64,000 nt of DNA from Paracoccaceae bacterium (GTDB lineage Bacteria > Pseudomonadota > Alphaproteobacteria > Rhodobacterales > Rhodobacteraceae): contig JALSKC010000052.1 of NCBI GenBank assembly GCA_026989055.1, positions 1 through 64,000 of the forward strand, read 5' to 3'. This document shows, piece after piece, positions 44,931-52,042 of the stretch. The notes under the pieces are model-generated. The model had not been told where the DNA came from and searched no databases. It saw only the letters and a program-made list of their open reading frames with translations. Position numbers and translations under genes: made by a program. Within the stretch, counting starts at the first letter, position 1, and the number at the start of each line of letters is the position of its first letter.

Positions 44931-45692
44931 ATGCTGAAGACCCGCATCATCCCCTGCCTCGACGTGGCCGACGGCCGTGTGGTCAAGGGCGTGAACTTCG
45001 TCGATCTGGTCGATGCCGGCGATCCGGTGGAATCGGCCCGCGCCTATGACGAGGCCGGGGCGGACGAGCTGTGCTTCCTCGACATCAACGCCACCCATGA
45101 AAACCGCTCCACCATGTACGAGCTGGCCACCCGCACCGCCGAGCAGTGCTTCATGCCGCTGACCATCGGCGGCGGCGTGCGCACGGTGGAAGACGTGCGT
45201 GCCCTGCTGCTTGCCGGCGCCGACAAGGTAAGTTTCAACTCCGCCGCCGTGGCCGACCCCGACGTGGTTGCCCGCGCCGCCGACAGGTTCGGCAGCCAAT
45301 GCATCGTGGTGGCGATCGACGCGAAAACCGTGGCCCCGGGCCGGTGGGAGATCTTCACCCACGGCGGGCGGCGGCCTACCGGAATCGACGCGGTGGAATT
45401 CGCCCGCACCGTGGCCGCCAAGGGGGCGGGCGAAATCCTGCTGACCTCGATGGACCGCGACGGCACCCGCGCGGGCTTCAACATCGCGCTGACCCGCGCC
45501 ATCGCCGATGCGGTCTCCATCCCCGTCATCGCCTCGGGGGGCGTGGGCAACCTGCAGCACCTGGTGGAGGGCGTAACCGAAGGCCACGCCAGCGCCGTGC
45601 TTGCCGCCTCGATCTTCCACTTCGGCGATTACACCATCCGCGAGGCCAAGGAATACATGGCCGCCGCCGGCATCCCCATGAGGCTTGCATGA
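44931..45692 (+). CDS. hisF: Imidazole glycerol phosphate synthase, cyclase subunit
   Basis: Cyclase half of the HisH-HisF glutamine amidotransferase complex producing imidazole glycerol phosphate and AICAR. The 253-residue TIM barrel begins [20 protein letters not shown] with catalytic D11, and the second catalytic aspartate lies in VVAIDAK. AAAGGA precedes the ATG. The stop overlaps hisE (ATGA). The partner hisH is not in the window. Confidence 0.97.
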   Translation: MLKTRIIPCLDVADGRVVKGVNFVDLVDAGDPVESARAYDEAGADELCFLDINATHENRSTMYELATRTAEQCFMPLTIGGGVRTVEDVRALLLAGADKVSFNSAAVADPDVVARAADRFGSQCIVVAIDAKTVAPGRWEIFTHGGRRPTGIDAVEFARTVAAKGAGEILLTSMDRDGTRAGFNIALTRAIADAVSIPVIASGGVGNLQHLVEGVTEGHASAVLAASIFHFGDYTIREAKEYMAAAGIPMRLA

Positions 45693-46003
45693 ATACGCTC
45701 GAGAGACTCGCCGCCACCATCGAGGCGCGCAAATCCGCCGACCCGGACAGCAGCTGGACCGCCCGCCTGCTGGCACAGGGCCCCGAAAAGGCGGCCGAAA
45801 AATTCGGCGAGGAGGCAATCGAGGCGATCATCGAGGCGGTGCGCGACGACCGGGCCGCCCTGGCCCGCGAAGCCGCGGACGTGCTCTACCACCTGCTGGT
45901 GATGCTGGCCGCGCGCGAAGTGAGGCTGGCCGACGTTCTGGAGGAACTGGAGCGGCGTGAAGGCACCTCCGGCCTCGCGGAAAAGGCAGCCCGCAAGGGC
46001 TGA
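45689..46003 (+). CDS. hisE: Phosphoribosyl-ATP pyrophosphatase
   Basis: Hydrolyses phosphoribosyl-ATP in step two of histidine synthesis. The 104-residue all-alpha protein has the NTP-pyrophosphohydrolase motif [14 protein letters not shown] followed by [13 protein letters not shown]. Its ATG overlaps the hisF stop by 4 bp. Confidence 0.96.
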   Translation: MNTLERLAATIEARKSADPDSSWTARLLAQGPEKAAEKFGEEAIEAIIEAVRDDRAALAREAADVLYHLLVMLAAREVRLADVLEELERREGTSGLAEKAARKG

Positions 46004-46026
46004 GGGCAGGCTGCACGGGGGCTGTC

Positions 46027-46156
46027 GGCCCCTTCCCGGCCCGCGCTCTGGCCGGTTCGCCCCGAAAACATCGCCGGCCGGAAGAAATCTGCAACAGGCC
46101 GGGCCGGTCGGAACCGGGGAGCCAACCGGCCACCGAGCGCCCGCCGGGAAGGGGCC
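46027..46156. repeat. Long interrupted palindrome between convergent hisE and nusB
   Basis: GGCCCCTTCCCGGC (46027-46040) is perfectly complementary to GCCGGGAAGGGGCC (46143-46156). Nested inside, GGCCGGTT (46050-46057) matches AACCGGCC (46124-46131) and CCCCG (46060-46064) matches CGGGG (46115-46119). The 130-bp element can fold into one long interrupted stem on either strand. It may act as a bidirectional terminator. Confidence 0.75.
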
Positions 46157-46157
46157 G

Positions 46158-46205
46158 GGAACGAGGCTCTCCCGCCGGAACGAGGCTCTCGGGAACGGGG
46201 CTCTC
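46158..46205. repeat. Three direct copies of a 14-bp motif
   Basis: GGAACGAGGCTCTC occurs at 46158-46171, 46177-46190 and, with one change, 46192-46205. The last copy overlaps the nusB stop codon. Confidence 0.85.
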
Positions 46206-46671
46206 AGGCGAATTCCGCAGGTCGCGCCTCTCGCGCCATGTGATCGAGCACGGCGTTGACGAATTGCGGCTCGCGCCCGTCGCCGTAGAACGCCCTGGCC
46301 ACATCCACATGTTCGCTGATCACCACCTTCGCCGGGGTATCACAGCCGAGCAGCTCGCCCCCGGCGGCGCGAAACAGCGCCCGCAACGTCGGGTCGATCC
46401 GGTCGATCGGCCACCGCTCCACCAGCGCCCGGTCGGTCATCTGATCGATCTTCGCCTGCCAGTTGACCGCCGCATCGACGACCTGCCGGAACAGCTCCGA
46501 ATCTCCCTCGGCCATTTCGACACCCTCGCAGACGGCACCGAAACGGTGCGCCTCGAACTCCTGCACGATGGATTCAACGGTCTGCCCGCTGCTCTCCATC
46601 TGGAACAGCGCCTGCACGGCATGAAGTCGCGCGACCGACCTTGCCCGGCGCCCCCTCGAGTGCTTCCTCAT
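46204..46671 (-). CDS. nusB: Transcription antitermination protein NusB
   Basis: An RNA-binding protein of the ribosomal RNA antitermination complex, partner of NusE (S10). The 155-residue helical protein has RSVARLHAVQALFQME at the N-terminus and PAKVVISEHVDVARAFYGDGREPQFVNAVLDHMARE at the C-terminus. Its ATG overlaps the ribH stop (ATGA), the standard ribH-nusB pair. Confidence 0.96.
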   Translation of the reverse strand: MRKHSRGRRARSVARLHAVQALFQMESSGQTVESIVQEFEAHRFGAVCEGVEMAEGDSELFRQVVDAAVNWQAKIDQMTDRALVERWPIDRIDPTLRALFRAAGGELLGCDTPAKVVISEHVDVARAFYGDGREPQFVNAVLDHMAREARPAEFA

Positions 46672-47222
46672 CCGCCCGCCGGCCCCTCTTCGCCAGGTCC
46701 GCCCGATGCGATGATGATCCTGTCGTCGCCAGCTCCGCCCCTGTCGCCGGGCCTGCCCCAGCGCCGCCCGAGCGCCACCAGATGCAGAGCTGCCGCTGCC
46801 GCGCCACCGCCCTTGTTCATCTTCTCCGGGTCGGCCCGCACCTCGGCCTGTTTCATGTTCTCGACCGTCAGGATGCCGTTGCCGATGCACAGCCCGTCCA
46901 GCCCCAGCAGCATCAGCCCGCGCGAACTGTCGTTGCACACCGTGTCGTAGTGGGTGGTCTCGCCGCGAATGACGCAGCCGAGCGCCACGAAGCCGTCGAA
47001 ATTCGACTGCCGGTCGGCGATGCGGATGGCCGGAGGGATCTCCAGTGCGCCCGGCACCTCGACCAGATCATGCGCCGCGCCGGCCCGCTCCAGCACAGCC
47101 CTTGCCCCGGCCAGCAGATTGTCGGCGACGGCCCGGTAATAGGGCGCGACCACGATCAGCAGTTTCACCGGCCGCTCGAAGCGCGGCAGGTCCAGAACGT
47201 GGTGAGGCTCTTCGCTCGCCAT
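46668..47222 (-). CDS. ribH: 6,7-dimethyl-8-ribityllumazine synthase
   Basis: Penultimate step of riboflavin synthesis. The 184-residue protein has the substrate motifs VPGALEIPPAI and GCVIRGETTHYDTVC. A Gly/Ala-rich C-terminal extension (about 145-184) exceeds the usual length of around 160. The ATG is 3 bp from the ribBA stop. Confidence 0.95.
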   Translation of the reverse strand: MASEEPHHVLDLPRFERPVKLLIVVAPYYRAVADNLLAGARAVLERAGAAHDLVEVPGALEIPPAIRIADRQSNFDGFVALGCVIRGETTHYDTVCNDSSRGLMLLGLDGLCIGNGILTVENMKQAEVRADPEKMNKGGGAAAAALHLVALGRRWGRPGDRGGAGDDRIIIASGGPGEEGPAGG

Positions 47223-47225
47223 GAT

Positions 47226-48332
47226 TCAGCCCTCCCCGGGGATCGGGTGGGTGCCCTCGATCGACAGCCCGTAGGCGTCCAGCCCCACGACATCGGGCAG
47301 CGGCGAATTGGTCAGCAGGATCAGCCGCGACAGCCCCAGCGCCGAGAGGATCTGCGCGCCCAGCCCGTATTGGCGCAGCTTCTGCGGCGAAGCCACGCCA
47401 TCCGTGGCAAGCTTGGCCTTTGGGTCGCGCAACAATACCACGACCCCACGGCCTTCCTGTCCGATAACCCGCATGGCGTTTTCCAGGTCGGAACTGCCGC
47501 GGCCAATGCCCAGCACGTCCTCAAGCGGATGCAGCGCGTGCATGCGCACCAGCACCGGCTCGTCAGTGGTGATATCGCCCTTGGTCAGCACCACATGCTC
47601 GGTGCCCTGGGTTTCATCGGTGAATATCCGCATCATCCAGTCGCCGCCAAAGGCCGAGGTCACGGCTTTCTGCGCGGTTTCGTTCACCAGGTGATCGTGC
47701 CGGCGGCGATAGGCGATCAGGTCGGAAATCGTGCCGATCTTCAGGTTGTGGCGCTGGGCGAAGGCCACAAGGTCGGGCAGCCGCGCCATGGTGCCGTCTT
47801 CGTTCATGATCTCGCAGATCACGCCCGAGGGGTTCAGCCCGGCAAGGCGCGCCACATCCACCGCCGCCTCGGTATGGCCGGCGCGCACCAGCACCCCGCC
47901 GTCGCGGGCGCGCAGCGGGAACACATGGCCCGGGGTGGCGATGTCGGCCGCGCCCTTGGTCGCGTCGATCGCCACCGCCACCGTATGCGCCCGGTCATGG
48001 GCCGAAATCCCTGTCGTCACCCCCTCGCGCGCTTCGATCGACACCGTGAACGGCGTGTCGTAGCGCGACGAATTGCCCGAGGCCATCTGCGGCAGCCCCA
48101 GCGCGTCGATCCGCTCGCCGGTCAGCGCCAGACAGATCAGCCCGCGGCCGTGGGTCGCCATGAAGTTGATCGCCTCGGGCGTCGCCATCTGCGCCGGGAT
48201 CACCAGATCACCTTCGTTTTCACGGTCTTCGTGGTCGACAAGGATGAACATCCGCCCGTTGCGGGCATCCTCGATGATCTCCTCGATCGAGGAGATCGCG
48301 TCGCTGTAATCTGTCGTGGTCTCGTCGCTCAT
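47226..48332 (-). CDS. ribB: DHBP synthase (RibB) with degenerate RibA-like C-terminal domain
   Basis: The N-terminal half (1-210) is an intact 3,4-dihydroxy-2-butanone-4-phosphate synthase: DHEDRENEGDLVIPAQMATPE, RYDTPFTVSIEAREGVTTGISA and GHTEAAVDVARLAGL. The C-terminal half has a GTP cyclohydrolase II outline (VLVRMHALHPLEDVLG, GRGVVVLLRD, ILSALGLSRLILLTNSP). It lacks the CDCG zinc cysteines and nearby catalytic residues, so that half should not open GTP. Total 368 residues. This matches the RibBX-type proteins reported from alphaproteobacteria. Confidence 0.92.
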   Translation of the reverse strand: MSDETTTDYSDAISSIEEIIEDARNGRMFILVDHEDRENEGDLVIPAQMATPEAINFMATHGRGLICLALTGERIDALGLPQMASGNSSRYDTPFTVSIEAREGVTTGISAHDRAHTVAVAIDATKGAADIATPGHVFPLRARDGGVLVRAGHTEAAVDVARLAGLNPSGVICEIMNEDGTMARLPDLVAFAQRHNLKIGTISDLIAYRRRHDHLVNETAQKAVTSAFGGDWMMRIFTDETQGTEHVVLTKGDITTDEPVLVRMHALHPLEDVLGIGRGSSDLENAMRVIGQEGRGVVVLLRDPKAKLATDGVASPQKLRQYGLGAQILSALGLSRLILLTNSPLPDVVGLDAYGLSIEGTHPIPGEG

Positions 48333-48409
48333 GGCCGCATCCCGTTTCCGCCCGAGGCAGATAGCGCACCTTCCGCGTCTTGGCCAGTGGCGGCATCGCC
48401 GCGTCCGGC

Positions 48410-48443
48410 TTCTTCTGTCCGGAAATATCCCCGCCGGAGGCTC
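48410..48443 (-). repeat. Possible Rhodobacterales short dispersed motif upstream of ribB
   Basis: On the minus strand the spacer reads GCCTCCGGCGGGGATATTT, then CCGGACAGAAGAAG. From memory, closely similar GCCTCCGGCGGGRATATTT...AGAAG strings occur between many genes in Rhodobacteraceae genomes. No second copy was found in this window, so the call rests on recollection. Confidence 0.35.
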
Positions 48444-48502
48444 CCGCACCCGATCCCGGGCGCCATCGCATGCCATTCGCACTGCAACCGCACCCGGCTG
48501 AC

Positions 48503-49117
48503 CTAACCCGCCGGCGCCCCGGCCTCGGCCAGCCGCGCCACATAGCGCGCCAGCGTGTCGATTTCCAGATTCACGGCATCGCCGACCGCAACCCCGCCCC
48601 AGGTCGTCACCTGCCTGGTGTGCGGGATCAGGTTGACCCCGAAGGCGCGCCCTTCCACTTCATTCACGGTCAGCGATGTGCCGTTGAGCGCCACCGAACC
48701 CTTGGGCGCTATGAAGCGGGCCAGCTCATCGGGCGCGCGCAGAACCACACGGGTGCTGTCGCCTTCGCCTGCCACCGAAACCACCTCGGCCACCCCGTCC
48801 ACATGGCCGGTCACGATGTGACCGCCCAGCTCGTCGCCGACCCGCAGGGCGCGTTCCAGGTTCAGCCGCCTGCCCGGCCCCCAGCCGTCCTGTCCGATAT
48901 TGGTCCTTGCCAGCGTCTCGGCCGAAATCTCGACCTCGAACCAGTTCTGCGGTTCCTGCCCGAGCGCAACCACAGTCAGGCACGCGCCGTCACAGGCGAT
49001 CGAGGCGCCGATGTCGATGCGTTCCACATCATAGCCGGTAGCAATGCGCACCCGCAGATCGCCGGCCCGCTCCACTTCGAGCACCCGGCCGATGTCGGTG
49101 ATGATCCCCGTGAACAT
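48503..49117 (-). CDS. ribE: Riboflavin synthase, alpha chain
   Basis: Dismutates two 6,7-dimethyl-8-ribityllumazine molecules to riboflavin. The 204-residue protein begins MFTGIITDIG and has the two lumazine-binding repeats typical of the family; SIACDGACLTVV in the first and VALNGTSLTVNEV in the second occupy equivalent places. It is upstream of ribB on the same strand and divergent from the capsule gene. Confidence 0.96.
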   Translation of the reverse strand: MFTGIITDIGRVLEVERAGDLRVRIATGYDVERIDIGASIACDGACLTVVALGQEPQNWFEVEISAETLARTNIGQDGWGPGRRLNLERALRVGDELGGHIVTGHVDGVAEVVSVAGEGDSTRVVLRAPDELARFIAPKGSVALNGTSLTVNEVEGRAFGVNLIPHTRQVTTWGGVAVGDAVNLEIDTLARYVARLAEAGAPAG

Positions 49118-49190
49118 GCCTCGTCCCTCCCTCTCCCAAGCCCTACCTGCTGGCCGGGCGCGGAGCAAGGCGGGCAGGAGAAATGCACAT

Positions 49191-49214
49191 CAGCCGGCAC
49201 CACAGCCGGCACCA
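49191..49214. repeat. 12-bp perfect tandem duplication
   Basis: CAGCCGGCACCA occurs twice head-to-tail in the divergent ribE-kpsS promoter region. Confidence 0.95.
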
Positions 49215-49310
49215 CGCGCGGTTGCGGATGACAAATCCCGACCGGCAGGGCACACTCTCCGCGCGAAGCCGGCAGGCTGCCGAAAACTCGCGGGGGAGAA
49301 GGCACATTCC

Positions 49311-50603
49311 ATGGCAGCACCGGGGACGGGCAGAAACTTCCTTTTCCTGCAGGGGCCGCACGGACCCTTCTTCCTGCAGCTTGCCCGGGCGCTGCGCGAG
49401 AAAGGCGCGCGCTGCTGGCGCATCGGCTTCAATGCCGGCGACCGGTTCTTCTGGCGCGACCCCGCCGGCTATATCGCCTTCGACGCACCCGAATGTTCCT
49501 GGCCCGCCTTTCTCGACCGGCTGGTGGAGCAGCACCGGATCAGCGATCTCGTGCTCTACGGCGATACCCGCCCGCGGCATGTCCGCGCCGCCGAGGTTGC
49601 GCGCCGGCGCGGGCTGACCCTGCATGTCTTCGAGGAAGGATACCTGCGCCCCTGGTGGATCACCTACGAACGCGGCGGCAGCAACGGAAACTCCAGGCTG
49701 ATGCGGATTCCGCTGGCGCAGATGCGCAGTATTCTGGCCGGTTCGCCCGACCAGCCCGCACCGGCGGCGCCCGACCACTGGGGCGCGCTGCGCCACCACA
49801 TGTTCTATGGCGCGCTGTATCACTGGCTCGTCTGGTTCGCCAACCGGCGCTACCCGCACTACCGTTCGCATCGCGACATTCCGGTTTCCACCGAATTCCG
49901 GCTGAACCTGCGCCGCCTCCTGCTGCTGCCGCTGCACGGGCTGCAGCGCAGCCTTGCCACCCGGAAGGCAAGACGCAGCGGCTACCCCTACCACCTGGTC
50001 CTCCTGCAGCTGGCGCATGATGCGAACTTCCGCACCCATTCGCCCTTTGCCGACATGGAAGGCTTTCTGGAAGCCGTGATCCGGGGGTTCGCCCAGGGCG
50101 CGCCGGAGAATCACCGGCTCGTGTTCAAGGCCCATCCGCTGGAAGACGGGCGGGTGCCGCTGCGCCGGATGATCCGCCGGCTGGCCCGCCGGCACGGGCT
50201 CCAGAAGCGGGTGCAGCTGGTTCCCGGGGGGCGGCTGGCGGCGCTCATGGACGGCGCATCAAGCGCAATCACGGTCAATTCCACCGCCGGCCAGCAGGCG
50301 CTCTGGCGCGGGCTGCCCCTTCTGGCATTCGGCGCGGCGGTCTATTCCAAGCCGGAACTTGTCTCCGCACCTCCCGCCGAAAAATTCTTCCGCGCCCCGC
50401 CCGCCCCCGATCATGCCGCCTATCTGGACTACCGGCGCTTCCTGCTGGCCACCTCGCAGATTCCGGGCAGCTATTACACGGCCCGCGGCCGCCGCCAGCT
50501 GCTGCCCCGGGTGACCGGCATGATGCTCGACCCCCGCGACCCCTACGACGCGTTCGCCGCGGCCAGCGCGACCAAAGCGCAACAGTCGAAGGTAGCCGAA
50601 TGA
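49311..50603 (+). CDS. kpsS: KpsS-like capsule polysaccharide (beta-Kdo) transferase
   Basis: A 430-residue member of the Capsule_synth family. KpsS and KpsC together build the poly-Kdo linker on lysophosphatidylglycerol that anchors group 2-type capsules. LFLQGPHGPFFLQLARALREKGARCWRIGFNAGD and VFEEGYLRPWWITYERGGSN are the family N-terminal motifs; LVFKAHPLEDGR and SSAITVNSTAGQQALWRGLPLLAFG form the CMP-Kdo half. The ATG at 49311 was chosen because family similarity starts there. Confidence 0.9.
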   Translation: MAAPGTGRNFLFLQGPHGPFFLQLARALREKGARCWRIGFNAGDRFFWRDPAGYIAFDAPECSWPAFLDRLVEQHRISDLVLYGDTRPRHVRAAEVARRRGLTLHVFEEGYLRPWWITYERGGSNGNSRLMRIPLAQMRSILAGSPDQPAPAAPDHWGALRHHMFYGALYHWLVWFANRRYPHYRSHRDIPVSTEFRLNLRRLLLLPLHGLQRSLATRKARRSGYPYHLVLLQLAHDANFRTHSPFADMEGFLEAVIRGFAQGAPENHRLVFKAHPLEDGRVPLRRMIRRLARRHGLQKRVQLVPGGRLAALMDGASSAITVNSTAGQQALWRGLPLLAFGAAVYSKPELVSAPPAEKFFRAPPAPDHAAYLDYRRFLLATSQIPGSYYTARGRRQLLPRVTGMMLDPRDPYDAFAAASATKAQQSKVAE

Positions 50604-50738
50604 GCCGGCCCGGCGCCGGCGGTGGATTTTCTCCGCTTCCGGCGCTACTGTGGCACCGACAAGATGTGCACCCTTGGCGCGGTGTTTTCGAGGCCCCGGC
50701 CGGCGCAAGGCCCGGCGCAACTCCTCCCGGAGCAAGCC

Positions 50739-50789
50739 CCGACGGATGGGGCGCGCGGGCGGACGGGCGGGATGCCGACGGATGGGGCG
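50739..50789. repeat. 15-bp direct repeat in the kpsS-wza spacer
   Basis: CCGACGGATGGGGCG occurs at 50739-50753 and again at 50775-50789, 36 bp apart, in a 289-bp spacer without a supported gene. Confidence 0.85.
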
Positions 50790-50892
50790 GGATGATCGAC
50801 GATCGGCCGGTCGGGCAGGTGACCGGCCGGCGGAGCACCGGCAGCGGGGAGAATGCGCACACGGGCAGAGTTTCAGGTCGAGGAGACCGGCA

Positions 50893-52035
50893 GTGATCCG
50901 ATTGCACAGCCCGCAGGCGCGGATGGCGGTGGCGCTTCTTCTGGCGACGCTGCTTGCAGGTTGCGGCCTGCCCCGCTCGGGACCGACCAAGAGCGAAATC
51001 TATGCCGGCTCGGTGCTGCGGCAGGGTGATGCCTTCGTGGTCGAGGTCAACGATCACGTGACCCGGGCCACCGCCGTCGTCCCCGCATTCGGCTTCTCCG
51101 AAGCATTCCTGCGGGCCGGGCGCATGGGCTCCGACATCATCCAGCCCGGTGACACGATCGGGCTGACGATCTGGGAAAACGTCGATGACGGCCTGCTGTC
51201 CTCGGCCGGCGCCGGCGCCACCATGCTGGAAGAAATACAGGTGGACGGGCAGGGTTTCATCTTCGTGCCCTATGCGGGCCGCATCCGCGCTGCCGGCAAC
51301 ACCCCGGAATCGATCCGCCGGATCATCACCGAAAAACTCGACGAACAGACCCCCGACCCGCAGGTGATGGTGCGTCGGCTGGCCGGAAACGGCGCCACCG
51401 TGTCGATCACCGGCGCCGTCGGGGGGCAGGGAATCTACCCGATCGAACGCCCGACCCGCACCCTGACCGCCATGCTGGCCAAGGCCGGCGGGGTGACGAT
51501 CGAGCCGGAGATCGCCCAGATCACCGTGTTTCGCGGTTCGGAAAAGGCGAAGATCTGGTTTCAGGATCTGTTCGAGAACCCGGAATACGATATCGCCCTG
51601 CGCCCCGGCGACAGGATCCTCGTCGAAGAGGACAGCCGCGCCTTCACCGCGCTGGGCGCCACCGGCAGCCAGAACCGGGTGAGCTTTACCTCCCAGGCGC
51701 TTTCGGCGCTGGATGCCATCGCCCAGGTGGGCGGGCTGGCCAGCGCGACCGCCGATCCTACCGGAGTCTTCGTGTTCCGGAACGAACCCGCCGAAATCGC
51801 CAATCAGGTGCTCGGGCGCGACGACCTGGTGGGAGCGCAGCGGATGATCTACGTGCTCGACCTTACCCGCCCCAACGGCGTGTTCATGGCCCGTGACTTC
51901 GTGATCCGCGACGGCGATACCGTCTATGTGACCGAAGCGCCCTTCGTGCAGTGGTCGAAGGTGCTGAACGCCGTCACCGGCACGCTGAACACCGCCAATA
52001 CCGTGAACACGATCGCCACCGGCCTGGGCAGCTGA
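50893..52035 (+). CDS. Outer-membrane polysaccharide export lipoprotein (Wza/KpsD type)
   Basis: A 380-residue lipoprotein of the outer-membrane polysaccharide export family, forming the exit channel for capsule. The start is GTG with GAGGAG eight bases upstream; the signal MAVALLLATLLAGC puts the acylated cysteine at C24. The polysaccharide export domain has QPGDTIGLTIWENVDDG and VDGQGFIFVPYAGRIRAAG, followed by SLBB-like repeats (VSITGAVGGQGIYPIE, LAKAGGVTIEPEIAQITVFR). No ABC transporter genes (kpsMT) or KpsE-type gene are nearby. Confidence 0.9.
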   Translation: MIRLHSPQARMAVALLLATLLAGCGLPRSGPTKSEIYAGSVLRQGDAFVVEVNDHVTRATAVVPAFGFSEAFLRAGRMGSDIIQPGDTIGLTIWENVDDGLLSSAGAGATMLEEIQVDGQGFIFVPYAGRIRAAGNTPESIRRIITEKLDEQTPDPQVMVRRLAGNGATVSITGAVGGQGIYPIERPTRTLTAMLAKAGGVTIEPEIAQITVFRGSEKAKIWFQDLFENPEYDIALRPGDRILVEEDSRAFTALGATGSQNRVSFTSQALSALDAIAQVGGLASATADPTGVFVFRNEPAEIANQVLGRDDLVGAQRMIYVLDLTRPNGVFMARDFVIRDGDTVYVTEAPFVQWSKVLNAVTGTLNTANTVNTIATGLGS

Positions 52036-52042
52036 CGCGACG

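Noticed and set aside
48333-48502. FMN riboswitch upstream of ribB
   Set aside because: The conserved RFN-element helices and loops could not be found in the 170-bp spacer on the minus strand.
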